A stretch of DNA of 64,000 bases from Tachypleus tridentatus. Its lineage: Eukaryota; Arthropoda; Merostomata; Xiphosura; Limulidae. The position numbers and the translations under genes are program-made. The DNA is taken from assembly GCF_004210375.1 (NCBI RefSeq), contig NC_134825.1:40356348-40420347 (forward strand), given 5' to 3'. This document shows, piece by piece, positions 1 through 12,775 of this stretch. The notes beneath the pieces were generated by a model. The model did no database searches. It was given only the letters and a program-made list of their open reading frames with translations, and was not told the origin of the DNA. Numbering within the stretch: the first letter of the stretch is position 1; each line of letters begins with the position of its first letter.

Positions 1-1955
1 ATTCACATTATCTATATTGGATTGGAGATAATAAATTTACAAAAATTATTAATCTTATTATACCATTTCTTCATACTTTCTTGCTTAATAGAGCTTTTGA
101 TTCTTATGATTTGGCTGAAATCATTTTCTATCTTTTAGTATGCAGGGTTTTATATTCTTAGTACAATTAATAAGAACAAAACAAGTTGGTTTTAAATTAC
201 ATTTGTTCTGCCCTTCTTAAAATGCAAACAGACTTTATTGACAGGAATACTTTTATAAGGTTTTTCATTTGATTTAAGCAGCATATTTTGATTATTTCCA
301 AAGCTCTATTATGAATATTAATATGCATCAGTAAATAACATTAAATAATTCTGTGAATAAACTATTATGAATTTTAAACAAATTAACAACAGATAATTTT
401 TAAAGTTAGAACAAACTTAATTCTTTGATACTGAGTATTTATGACAGGAAGTGATCCAACCTATAATGAATAATTCATCATTATTCAAAAATAAACGTAC
501 ATGGGGTGTAACAACTATGAATTAACATTTCAGAATGATCATAGCATACAATTTTTATGTCATTCAGTGATCAGTATATTCAATTATAAAACCTTTACCT
601 TGTAAGATACTCATTTAAGTTCTCAGTTAAATTCAGTATTATAAATATTTTTTGATGTACCTTTCTTAGAAAACATTGAATATTCATTTATATTTCATAA
701 TTCAAATATGTTTTGTAGTTAGTGAGTCTTGTAGTTACATCTATAATTGAAGTTTTATAAAATTAAACTGGTGAACAATTATTGCATAAATATGTAAAAA
801 TTACCTTTTTATCCTACTGAAAATTAGTCCAGATATTACATCATATATTTGTATTCCTTAGACAGAGAATAATTTGCATTCATCAATCAGAAATTGTATG
901 GGTACATCATGTAAATTCCGTGCTACAATATGTCTAGAAATGAAGGCAGATTAATTGCACCAACAAACATTATCTAATGACTCTCAATCAACAGTTTTGT
1001 TGTGCAGTATGCATCAATAGTAAATCACATACAAAGAGTACCAGATTTCAAAATTAAATTACATACCAGTCATCAATGATGTTACAAAGCTAAAGAATTC
1101 TGACAGTATATAGTGTGTGTATTCACAGAAAGAGCTTATTTTTATTCTAAGCAAAACTACTAACACATCTGTATTATTCTATTTGAAGGACAGTAACAAA
1201 AATGAAACAATTTTTAACTATCTTTAGTGTCTGTAGTTAGTTATTTTTTAAGCATAAGAAATTTAAATAGTATTTTTCATGTAGTTACCCCAATAAATTT
1301 TTGCATTAACTTGCATTGACTTCAACTTCAGATAATTTTTGTCTTGTTAGAAATATATCTAATTTCTCCTCTTTTCCCTGTTGACTCAGCAATAAGGCTG
1401 AACAATTGTAAAGCTAAAAATCAAATTTGAATACCTCTAGTTGGGCAATCACAGATAATTCATCATGTAATTTTGTGCTTAACAAACAAACAAGCAAAGG
1501 TAACTTTACTATAGAGGGTGTATGCCTACTAATTCTTTTTACAAGGTATACTTCAATAAGGATTTGTCACACTGAATCCAGTGACACATGATTTTTGGAG
1601 CTCATCTTCAAGAAAATGTACAAGAAAATCAAGTAAATATAACATGTTTGATTCATTGTCAAACTTCTCAATTTTTTGTGATTCCTAGGAATGTCAGGTT
1701 GTGATAGGGTTAAGAAATGATAATATATTGACAAAGCTTTACTATTTAATTGTATTTATATACTTAACATCGAAAGAAACTAAGATTAATGCTTGATATC
1801 TTTATTTCAGAAGATCATACAGTTTTGTACATCAGTATTTTCCAGCAATGTGTGTATTTGTTATAGATACATCACACTTTTCAAATGTGTAATCTTAAGT
1901 TCTGTGTGTTGTCTTTTAATTTGCTAAACTTACAATTATTTTTAAAAAATTTCAG
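1..1955. other. Probable parvin intron, no exon seen
   Basis: AT-rich and almost without CpG, like the rest of the parvin gene body, and free of SINEs. I looked for the conserved parvin N-terminal segment before DEYEERSM and did not see it. The stretch ends in the acceptor ttcag at 1951-1955. Confidence 0.5.
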
Positions 1956-4900
1956 ATGAATATGAGGAACGCTCTATGATAGAGCCTTCTTCTTATGAAA
2001 ATCCAAAATTGAAGGAGCTGATCAAAGTTTTGATCGAATGGATAAATGATGAATTGGCAAATCAAAGAATTATTGTTAAAGACATTGAAGAAGATTTATA
2101 TGATGGCCAGATTCTTCAGAAGCTTCTTGGTGAGTAAAAATATTATCTTACACTTGTTTTTAATCATTTAACATTATTACTGGACATATGAACTTTACAG
2201 TATAAGTATTAAAATTACACACATGCTGTACATTGTTAGGCTTCAAAATACACCTTCACTTCAGTTACATTTCAGAATCATATGAGATTTAAAAGTATAT
2301 TGCTAATATGCTGTATTGTGTATTTCACAGCATCCCACTTAAAATAGGCATAGCTTATACTTTTCACTGTAGTCATTCAAAGGACCATGCACTAATATGC
2401 AGCAGTAGTGTAGAATTCATGGTAAATGTTCTGTACGAAAGTAGATATGAACATTTTGAAAACTCTTAAATTTCATATCCTTGAGCTATGATGATGCTTT
2501 AGACTAATTTCCCAAATCAGGTGTGCCATTTCAGGTGGAATTATGGTACAATTTTGTGTTCACATATTGATATGCCATTATTTGCTTTAGAAAGACAGTA
2601 TATTATTTCTTCATTAACAGTTTACAAGCTGTTAGCAAAATATAAAATTTTGTATTCCTGATTCATTTTACTCAAGATATATATTCTTATTTATATGTTG
2701 GTTTAAATAAAGTGTTTTGCTTAATGTAACTTATAATGCTTCAGATCTCGAACAAGCATTAAGTTGTTTGTTGATCTATATCAAAATTTCAAGGCAAAGA
2801 TTTTACTGGTGTTTATTTATAAATTAAATACAGAAAAATTAACTGAAGAAAAACTGGATGTTGTTGAAGTAACTCAATCAGAAGAGGGTCAGAAGGAGAA
2901 ACTGAGGACTATACTTGATGCAGCTAATAAGCTTCTGTCACCCAATAGGTGGAGCCAAGTGAAGTGGAATGTTGAAAGTAAGTTATTTGTTGAACAGTTA
3001 TCAACTGCTCAAAACACAATCTTAAAAGAAATGGTTTAAAATCAATAAATACAGCATTACTCTAACTATATAAATGCAATCAATCTGGTACAGTCAAAAT
3101 CTATTTCTGGGAGTATTTCATGTAGATTTTGTACAATCAATAATAATATTTTAATTTATATAGTTTCACATTTAAAGACTAGAACATTTTCCTGTGAAGG
3201 AATGGGGTGTATAGTTTTTGGGCAATATTATTATTATGGATCTACATAAATTTCAGACTTTTTAACAAGGTCTTTTGGATGTAATGTGTGGATGTATGTG
3301 TGTGTGTGTGTGTGTGTATGGCCAGATGATTAAGGCACTTGAGTCATAATCCGAGGATCATGGGTTTGAATCCCTGTCACACCAAACATGCTCACCCTTT
3401 CAGCTGTGGGGGCATTATAACATGATGGTCAATCCTAGTATTTATTGGTAAAAGAGTAGCCCAAGAGTTGGTGGTGGGTGGTGATGACTACCTGCTTTCC
3501 CTCTAGTATTACACTACTAAATTAGAGATAGCTAGTGCAGATAGCCCTTGTGTAGGTTTGTACAAAATTTAAACCACATTAGTTTTAACATTGCACTTCA
3601 GTCAATGGTTCTTCTTGTACAGTGTCTCTAAAATGAATATACCAGAAGTAGGTTTGTTTTTTTTGTATGTGACAAGTGAACTTTTATTTGAAATTCATAT
3701 CTACACATGCCAAAAATTCTTTATTTCACAACTCTGAGAAACTCATGACTTGTTACAAAGAGCTGTCATCCAACAGGATGGAGTACCACCCCACTTTGCT
3801 TGAATTGTTAGTATTTTTGAACCAAACTTTTCCATAATGTTGGATTGGTAGAGGAGGACCTATCAAATGACATGCTCATTTGCTTGATTTATTAACCCAT
3901 TTAAATTTTCATATCTTGGGCTTTTTTGAAAACAAAAGTTTGCCATAACAAACCAAAAGACTTTGAAGAACTGAAACTTTGGATTCATTATATCATCCTA
4001 CTGCTGTGAAGGATTGGTCATAGCTACTCCATACCTGCTCGGTGATGTTTAGTGATTGACTAGACCATGGTAGAATTGTGATTACTTGTTCATGTGTAAC
4101 CGTTAAATGTTGGTTAATCACAGCTAGAGATAGTTTAAGAAATGTAACTTTATAACACTAAGCTTGTTTCAAACTTTTAATTTTGCTAACAGTTATGCTC
4201 TTCCTCTTTGTTAAAGGAAGTGTACTTTTTTTTTCTTAGCTATAAAATAAAATTTTTGTGCTTGTGTAGAAAGTTATAAGTTGAAATAATGAAACATTTC
4301 AAATTTTAACTCCTTCATTAGGTATCCATTCTAAGAATGTGATTTCTATTCTTCATCTACTTGTTGCCTTGGCTCGTCATTTCAGGGCTCCTGTTAGGCT
4401 TCCTGAAAATGTAATGGTGAATGTAGTTGTTGTTCAGGTAATCATAATATATATTCATTATTATTTCAATATTTTTTTCTGTTTGTTTTCAGTATATGTT
4501 AAACTCAATGTCTGACATTTTTTCATCTGTATTTTTTCTTTCTATCATGTTATTGGTACAGTCTCTCTATTATGGGACCATAATAATTATTGTAGACCCC
4601 TTCATATATTTTGGTACTAAACACAGTTTTAACATTAACAAATATATACACACAGTGTTTTATTACCTTTGGGTGCACAAATTCACATTTACTTTTGTGT
4701 CTAGTTAATTTTAAAAACACACTAGTTTTTAATACACTTTTCATACCTTATACTAATATAGAATTGATGTAAGTGCCAGATTCAACTAAGATAGTGCAGT
4801 GAACCACTTTTCAGAAGTCAGTTAAAATATGAAGATACTGTTTGAAAATAAAAAAATTTATTAACAGCCATGGGTCAAAAACTTGGGAAAAGTTGTTGTT

Positions 4901-7900
4901 CAGTGGGATGACACACATACTTGTTATAGAACTTGAATGACAAGGATTTAAAAAAGGAAATTGTTTCCATGTGTAAAAAATTTTATATAATTGTTTTACA
5001 GCTTAATAGTTCTATCTCAAAAGTATTAAAAGCTGTGTATGGTCCTCTAGACACCAATTTCCTTAACATAAGACATTGGAAGTTATGACCCATCCCTTGA
5101 AACAATGTAACATATTAAATTAGTTGTTATACATTTGTTTGGTAATTTTTTCTTTGATATATTTTTTTGTAAACAGTGAAGTAATTAGAGAAACTTATAA
5201 ATGATGTTACATTATGTATTTTTTACTTTGCGAGCAAGTGTGTTACCAGTTAAATTCTAGTAAATCAGTTTTCCAATATAACAACTGACAATATTGGTTT
5301 ATAAATTTATTTTACATTAAAGTATTGGTGGCCTGATGTATAAAATTGACTGTCATTATTAAGCTGTGATATGTAAAATTTTTTATAACTCAAACAAGCC
5401 ACTATTCCCCTGTTTTTATAAGAATAATTTAAAAGTGGAACTAGTACAAAAATTTGGTGTAAAACTAAATGATGTGGATGAAAGTTTGTAGAATGGATGG
5501 CAACTGCCTGTTGGGGAGACACAAGTGTAGAGCACTACATTTTGAAAGTCTTCAGCCTTTTGTCTTCAAGATTTGAAGATGAAAGGTGGAAGACTTAGAA
5601 CATGTCGTCCTCTACACTTGTGTCTCCACAACAGGCAGTTGCCATCCATTCTACAAACTTTCATCATGAATACTCTGCCTAAACAATCTATCAAAGAATA
5701 CCTAAATGATGTTATTTTCTTATCATAGAAGAGAGAAGGAAAGCTCCACACACGAACAGTGCAAGAAGAATTAACTTCTACATATGAGTAAGTATGAATG
5801 ATACAACTTAGTATTTTTCTACAACTGAAAACCAAGAAATTCTAGTATTAATATTTGATATTTTTCATTTCATTCTGTATTCGTTCCTTATTGGCTAAGT
5901 TTATTTTATGTTTAAAGAATCACAGTTTTTAATTATTCCTCTATTTTAATGACTTTTTAAGATGCAAGACTTTAGTTTGCAAATTTCTACTTTTTTCACC
6001 TAATTTCTAGTATATGGTAATATGACATTTAAGATAATGTTTGTTTATTGACAGAAAGTCTTGTAATTTATTTTAATTACATTCTATGTAGTCAAATTTA
6101 TTTTGGCAATCTAGCCAAAGCCAAAATATACGTTTTTGGTAACATTTAAGTTACAAGAATTTTTGTTGTTAGCTCAAATTGTTTTTGCTATTTCTTGGAT
6201 TTTAAATATATGTAGTAACTAATAAAAAAACAAACTGTAAAGAATATTTGGTTAAAAGACTCTTGTGTTTTTGTTGTCTTCTTGTTTAATCCTTTATATA
6301 AGGGTTTTTCATTTTAACCAACCTTGCAATTACTGTGTTATTATAAAACTATGCATACCAATTGTAAATTAAAACTTGTGTAACTTTGATTATAAACTAC
6401 ATTTTGATGTAAGATTTATTGATATACATTTACAATACAAGTAGCTTAAGTAAAAGGTCTAGCGACGTGCACACTTGACGGATCTGTATCTAGAGGGATA
6501 ATATGTCATGCATCTTTATAGTTTGATTAGCATATAACATATTTGTTAGTACTTACCTTGTACTGCTGCAATCTTACTAATGTGTTCCATCCTTCTTGGC
6601 ATATACCATTCTCTATATTATTACTAAATAATGTATGCTTTGTATGTTGTACAGTTTGTTATTTAGATATATTATATAGTTTTTTCTTTTTTTTTAATCA
6701 AGCAAGTAAAGAAACTATTTTTTTGTGCAGTTGTTGAATTTATTTGTTAAATTTTCAGCAGACCAGATTTAAACTAGTTGGCTAAGTTTGAAATAATACA
6801 GTCAGAATATGCCAATATTATATTTAGGATTGTGACTGTCGTAACATTTAGAATAAACTAATAGTAGCTTTTATGGTGGTCCTCATATGTGACAGAAACA
6901 TAAATCATTATAACACTGAAATATTTTATCTGCTTGCTTGTACAAGTGGGTAGGAATGAATAGTCATTAGCTGTAATGACTTGTGTGTAATAGAACTATT
7001 ATAACATGTACTTTAGACAATATTTTGGTAAATTGTGCTAATAAAAAACAAAAATAACTTGTTTCTATATGCAAAATAATACCTTTGGTCATACTCCAAT
7101 TTATTTTATAAATAAAATAAGGCTATTTAGATAGAACAGTAAACAAGAGATAATAAGTATTCTATTAATCACAATTTATTTAATCTTAATAACGTCAACT
7201 GTAATTTTAGAATTAGCTGTTTATTACAGAATAGTGTCTGCTTTATGAAGATCTGTATAATATTTCTAAATGTGAAATCTCTTGTTTGTTACAGTGATCT
7301 TGGAATGAGGGTTGGTAAGTATATTTTAATTTTTTTCATCACATAGAAGTCTTGATCAGATTGTTTTCAGTAAGAATATTGCATTCAAGCATACTACTAT
7401 TTAGTAATTCTATATTAACTAGCGTATATGTTATTTATCAACATGCACTGTTCTCAATGTCAGAATTAATATATAGGCTTTAGTTCAAACTAAGGTAAAC
7501 TTTAAATTTTTGGTTCTAATATAAACATAAGTATATTGTTTAAATAAATTTGTGGTGCTAGAAAAACATGAAGATTCAAGAAGTTTTGATACAAATTAAT
7601 ATAAACCCTACAGCTCAAGTGCTTTTGAAAGATGGACCTTTCAAAAGCAATCACGTTATAGGGTTTTTATTCATTTTTTTTAATTAATGAAATTCCTACA
7701 CCATGATATGTAATTCAGACTTTTTTTTTCAACAGAGCGAGATGCATTTGACACACTTTTTGATCATGCCCCTGACAAGTTGCAAGTAGTGAAAAAGGTA
7801 ACTTTGTTTTTAAAAGTTTGAGTTATAGCAGAGTTAGTGGATGTCTCATAAGTTTTGGTTTAGTATTAGGAAACCTATAATAAAATCCTTTCCAAAAATT

Positions 7901-10582
7901 ATTTACTGGGTTAGTAAACTACAAAATATGTGAATAATAACTATAGCCTTGTAATCACCTTGTTAACACTATCTGTATTTTGTAGTATATTGTTAGATAT
8001 ACAGTTTCTATTGCCTAGATAGATCTTGGAAGAAATTAAAAGATCTGTAATTTTGGGGTCCCTTTAAGCTACCTTGCAGTCATTCATCATGTTGTGAACA
8101 GTAATATATAAAACTTTGATATTTATAATAATGAGAATGACAAAAATAACATACATCACAAGTTGTTCTTTATTGTATTTATAAATGTAAAGGAACCAGC
8201 TTGATCAAGTCCAGATGAAAAATCTGAGAACTGCAGAACAATAACTTGTAGAATACTCAGTATAGACCTGAAATATTGTATTTACACAATCAATGATGAC
8301 AAGAAGACCCACTTGTAGAGAAAAATATATATGTAAAAACAGCTGGTTTGGGTTGGAAAAATTTTTTATGTAGAGGAGCGAACAAAGGTTAAAATAGGTT
8401 TGTGAACCTGACGATGACTGAAGAAGGTCAAAAACGTTGTTTGCTCCTCTACATAAAAAGATTTTCCCAACTCAAACCAACCATTGTTACTTATGTATTT
8501 ACACAACTTTGTTTTGAAATACATGAAGGACTGATTAATAGAAATATGATGAAAACATCTATATCCAAACATGATTTTCATCAAACCTGTTAGGCCCAGT
8601 AAACATTTGTATACATTAATAACTCCTTAAGAAAGAAAATGCCACAGCCAGTTTGGAAAGACTGTAAAATTATTAATGGAAATGCCTGTTTCTTGAAGTG
8701 TAAGAAGTTAATGCATGTTTTTAACAAATATTAATGGTTTCAACAGTGTATCTCTTTTTTATTGTGTTGGGATTTTGGTTATTTAGACAATTAGTTTAAG
8801 GAGGTTAATTCTATCTATTTGTCATAGAACTGTTAATGTAGAGTGAACTAGTACAACAATAAGTTGTTTTTCTCTCAAACCAACAATCAAGTTATACTTC
8901 TGCAGAATTTGTTTGTGTGTAAACATCATCACACCACAGCTAACACCACTAAGTTTAAATCATTTAATTATAGTCATTTCTTCTCTTTCCATGGTCTCTG
9001 TTAAATATATATAAAACATAGGCTGTTATCTTTTCACATTGTTAAAAATGTTTAGAATATATATTTTCTTAACTTTTTTTTAATGAATATTAAGACAGTT
9101 GTATATATTGCACAAGTCAATAATTGCAAGGAACTTAAGTGTGATTCTATGACTGTAAGATTTACATTTTGACAATGGAATTTCAAGAATCATATATTAA
9201 TAATGCCTCCTCTTTCTAAAACTCTAGTCACTGGTAACTTTTGTCAACAAACACCTGAACAGAATAAACTTGGATGTTACAGATTTAGACAGCCAAGTAA
9301 GTTCTATTTGTGTTGCTTAATATTGAATCTGTGTTATAAAGCAGTCATTTATCAACTCTGTTATGCTTCAGTTTTGTTTTAAACATATTGTATTTACTAC
9401 ATGTTAAACCCCTTGTGGAAATTTTTGGTTCACATTTACACCTTATTTTTTTGCATCTGCCAGAATGCTTATATTTGTTCCTTTATAGGTATGGGGGTTT
9501 ACATGTATATGATATATGTAGATATGAACTCATGCGTACACTATTACCTTCTTAACTATTGTTCTCTGATACCTGTACCTGTGAAATGTTGTTGTTGTAA
9601 GTCTATCAGTTACATTAGTAATCTGTTTTTTTGTTATAAGTTGTGCTCTTTGGGTTTGTTATTTAACAATTATAAGATGCATTGTATATTCAAGAGTAGC
9701 TTTCTGTGTTTGTAGTTCTATAATGAGGTCTTTGTAGCTCTCCTGATAAAGATTGGTAAATCATATCATATATGTAAATTTATTATCTTTGTAGTTCCAT
9801 GATGGGGTATACCTGACTCTCCTAATGGGACTGTTAGAGGAATACTTTGTTCCACTCTATTCTTTTAACATGACACCAACTGATTTTGATCAGAAAGTAC
9901 ATAATGTTGCTTTTGCTTTCGAGTTAATGATGGATGCTGGTTTAGCCAAGCCAAAAGCTCGACCTGAAGGTAATTTTTTTTTTTTAATTTGTAGGCAAAA
10001 TTTTTTTAATCCAAAATGTTTTTGTAATTATAAAATGATGCACAGAAATAGTTTGACATTCACTGTTCTTGAGGTAAATATTTTTTTACATTTTAACGTT
10101 ATTTCTATTAATCTTTTTGACTGATATAAGCACAAGCTTGTAGACATATAACTTGATGATTATTTGAAAAATAATTAGGTAATATATGCTAAAATGAAGA
10201 GGGAATCCTCAACAACCATGACTGTAATTAGATCTGAGATCAGTTAAATTTGCTGGAGAAACTCATTGGTTTGTCATTCTTTGATTCAGCTGTATCTGCA
10301 GATGGCACAAGCAGTGGTAAAAGCACTAAAGTATTAGAATAACACAGTTTTGCATATATAGAAGTAATAATGACTTGATATTATAGATATTTTCTTGTGT
10401 TTAAAAAAAATAGTGAAAAATATTTTTACATATTTATCTGTCATCTTTGATGTCTTTTTTAATTTTTCGTGTGAAACTAATCTTTAAAACATTGTCTTCT
10501 TTTAGATATTGTGAACTTGGACTTAAAATCTACCCTGCGAGTTCTTTACAACTTGTTTACGAAATACAAAAATTCCAGCTGA
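1956..10582 (+). CDS. parvin: Parvin (actopaxin family), 3' nine coding exons; 5' end outside window
   Basis: Exons: 1956-2129, 2834-2977, 4322-4437, 5729-5787, 7295-7314, 7736-7797, 9228-9296, 9795-9969, 10506-10582 (stop TGA 10580-10582). All introns are GT-AG and the phases close, giving 297 residues. The spliced protein has two calponin-homology (CH) domains: CH1 at about residues 19-127 of this part (LYDGQILQKLLEKLT, VTQSEEGQKEKL, RAPVRLPENV, VVVVQKREG) and CH2 at about 190-297 (RDAFDTLFDHAPDKL, FVNKHLN, LLMGLLEEYFVPL, FAFELMMDAGL, STLRVLYNLFTKYKN). From family knowledge, parvins join ILK and PINCH at integrin adhesions and muscle attachments; CH2 binds the ILK pseudokinase and paxillin. 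The C-terminus is KNSS instead of the vertebrate KNVE. The first exon starts in mid-codon, so about 70-80 N-terminal residues must be encoded further left. Introns are large and CpG-poor; one holds a SINE and others hold foldback repeats. Identification is secure; alpha versus beta is not meaningful for an invertebrate single parvin. Confidence 0.96.
3297..3317. repeat. (TG)n microsatellite
   Basis: About ten TG dinucleotides directly abutting the 5' end of the SINE at 3318, in the parvin intron. Confidence 0.9.
3318..3577 (+). mobile_element. tRNA-derived SINE, family A (CpG-decayed copy in parvin intron)
   Basis: tRNA-like head with A-box-like atggccagatgattaag and B box ggtttgaatcc, then the family body (aacatgctcaccctttcag, gtaaaagagtagcccaagag, gcagatagcccttgtgtag). 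Nearly every CpG of the consensus reads TG or CA here, unlike copies in the intergenic part of the window. Confidence 0.88.
5480..5668. mobile_element. Foldback (palindromic) element, MITE-like
   Basis: Two inverted arms of about 75 nt: the left arm (about 5480-5550) carries atggcaactgcctgttg and gagacacaagtgtag; the right arm (about 5590-5668) is its complement with a few mismatches. A roughly 40-nt spacer separates them. It lies in the parvin intron just before the exon at 5729. A single arm of the same family lies at about 59198-59265. No coding capacity; superfamily unknown. Confidence 0.75.
7295..7314 (+). other. parvin: 20-nt micro-exon of parvin
   Basis: Preceded by a pyrimidine-rich acceptor ending in acag and followed by gtaagt. 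It joins a phase-2 donor at 5787 to a phase-1 acceptor at 7736 and adds residues DDLGMRV between the CH1-CH2 linker and the ERDAF start of CH2. Skipping it would shift the frame, so it must be included in a productive mRNA. An exon this short is missed by most gene finders. Confidence 0.85.
7601..7668. repeat. Imperfect inverted repeat in parvin intron
   Basis: Arms containing aaccctac, gtgcttttgaaag and then ctttcaaaagca, tagggttt fold into a hairpin with a six-base loop and a mismatched middle. Possibly a decayed short foldback element. Confidence 0.5.
8293..8490. mobile_element. Palindromic element with hammerhead-like core, copy 1
   Basis: Inverted arms at about 8344-8385 and 8438-8481 (tggtttgggttgg ... 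tatgtagaggagcgaacaa and complement). The loop contains ctgacga at 8408-8414. The left flank (8293-8340, with cacttgtagagaaaaatata) matches the complement of the right flank of the copy at 12300. CpGs have decayed: GACCG to GACTG, GGTCG to GGTCA, TTCGC to TTTGC. Confidence 0.7.
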
Positions 10583-11151
10583 AAAATTCATCTACAGGGA
10601 CAGAAATTGTTTGTTTACTTTTAAGGGTTTTAACACTATCTTGTGCAGCTTAGATATATTTTTAGTCTTATAATTGTGTGTCAAAAAGTACAGGGTCTGT
10701 TTTAAAAATTAACAGCTGTTAATCATCATGTATCATCTTAGGAGGTATGTCAGTTTAGCTAGCTTCTTATGTTGTTATTACATTATTTAGGTTTTAATGG
10801 GAATTAATATTATTGTTTTAGGATCATTCTCATAAAGCTATTAAATTACGACTGTAAATTATTTTAAAATTACATTTTGTTTGTGTACAAAACATAAAAC
10901 AGTAATTATTGTTAAATTATGATTTTAATATTTGATACCAAACTGTAAACTTGCTGTCCTACTATGATGGTGTTCTCTAACAGAAAGTTTATTTCAAATA
11001 ATATTTATTAACAAAATGAGTATTTTATACTTAGGTGAAAGAATTTTAATCATTTGTATATTCATTTTGAATCTTTAAATTTTTTTATAAATAATGTTCA
11101 AGTTTTAAATAAAGATTTTCTCACTTTTAATGTTTTAGGTGGCAAAATAAA
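10583..11151 (+). other. Probable parvin 3' UTR with poly(A) signals
   Basis: The stretch after the parvin stop is AT-rich and CpG-poor. AATAAA occurs at 11108-11113 and again at 11146-11151, followed by a GT-rich element (tgtgtgtctc) near 11161-11170, which fits a cleavage site around 11.13-11.17 kb. Another AATAAA lies near 11950. The choice between them is inference. Confidence 0.4.
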
Positions 11152-12299
11152 ACATCCTTTTGTGTGTCTCAGGTAAATCTATGAAACAAGAAGAAAGTGT
11201 AGTTTCTATAAACTTCTAGTATTTTATAATTACTTTTTATATATGGTATTAATTAAGAACTTTATTGCATTTTGAGATACGGTATGTTAAATAATCAAAT
11301 CAATGGAATGCAATAGGTAAGAAAGGTGCTAAGGAAAATGTTAAATTGACTTCATTCGACAATGCCTTATTACAGAATATTATTACAAAATGGTCAATGT
11401 GATAATAAATGGATGTGAGTGTAAAATTATAAAACATGTTTATATACATACATAATGCATATTTGTCATCTGCTACAGAATGTGTAATTTTAGGTAAACA
11501 ACTTATTACAACTGTTTCAGTGCCTTCAAGTAATGTATTTTGGTATGAAAATTTAATGTTTCAACAGAAAACATTTCAGATATATAATTATTATGATGAT
11601 ATTTTGTTTAATATAGTACTGTATAAGCTATTAATAGTATCTATAATGTAGACAACAAAAGTATATACAATCAAACAGCAAGGACAAATTAGTAGTTGCT
11701 CATCATTGTGATTATACAGTAAAATGAAATAAGTTTGTTCCTGATATGTCAAGACGGAAAATCATGTATCATTATTCTAATAATCTGATTTCTTACAATA
11801 TTTTCTTTTAATAATATTTTTCCTTTCCAATGAAAAATCTGGTTCTTTATAGTAAATGAATGTTCTATAAAAACACTGCAAATCTCTCAAACTTCAACAC
11901 AACCTAAATACTGTTCAGTATGTTTGTAAATCCATTTATGAATGTTATATAAATAAAATTGTGTCGGTGACTGAAGCAGCTCATGTGAAGTGATATATTA
12001 ATTCATGTTGACATATCATGCAAGCTTTTATACAAATGGTGATATTTCAATCCGATATTAATTAAACGTGTGTGTGTTTTATATTTCAATTCTTTAGCTT
12101 TTTCTGTACAGTATGAAATTGATAAATTACTTCATGATTGTTGTGTAATTAAACATTACTCTTTCATATTTATATATTTACAAAATAAAACTGTAAAAAC
12201 TAAATTTTTGTTGTACTAGAGAAGAATCAGTAAATAATAAAGTTTCATATTAACCAAATTAATTGTTTTCTCTTTTGACCCTAAACCAAGTAATATTTT

Positions 12300-12492
12300 A
12301 TGTAAAATCGACTGGTATAGGTAGAGAAAGCATTGTGTAGAGGAGCGAACAACATTCTGACCTTTGCTCGAACCTGACGATGACCGAAGAAGGTCGAAAT
12401 GTTGTTCGCTCTTCTACATAGTGCTTTCTCTATCCATACCATCCGTTTTTACATATATTTTTCTCTACAAGTGGATTTTTCTCGTCATCACC
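12300..12492. mobile_element. Palindromic element with hammerhead-like core, copy 2
   Basis: Arms at about 12311-12354 and 12398-12443 (tagaggagcgaacaacatt and complement). The loop carries ctgacga (12374-12380), a four-base stem gacc/ggtc closed over gaagaa, then gaaa (12396-12399). The right flank (12446-12490, ctctacaagtgg ... tcgtcatca) is shared, inverted, with copy 1. The CpGs are intact here, suggesting it lies outside the methylated parvin body. Confidence 0.7.
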
Positions 12493-12663
12493 AAGTAATA
12501 TTTTGTGAAGTTCAGCCTACTTAGGAACTTTTTGATTATTCCTAAATCTATATACTGAGCTAACAATGCAAAAGAATTTCTAGAATAAATGTATTATTAT
12601 AATAATAATAATAAAGAAAAGTCAAACTAAACATGAAAGACATTCTAACCAATACTGTCAACA

Positions 12664-12772
12664 GTGGCACAGCAGTGTTTCTGCAGACTTGCAATGCAAA
12701 AAACCTTGCTTCAATACCCATGTTGGGCATAGCACAGATAGTCCTTTGTGTAGCTTTGTGCTTAATTACAAA
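12664..12772 (+). mobile_element. tRNA-like SINE, family B
   Basis: B-box-like ttgcttcaatacccatg, followed by gcacagatagtcctttgtgt and agctttgtgcttaatta. The family B head differs from family A but the tail motif (agatag, then gtagctttg) is the same. Confidence 0.65.
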
Positions 12773-12775
12773 CAC

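Noticed and set aside
9401-9715. 104-aa ORF inside a parvin intron
   Set aside because: Cys/Tyr-rich translation of intronic T-rich sequence; lies between two confirmed parvin exons.
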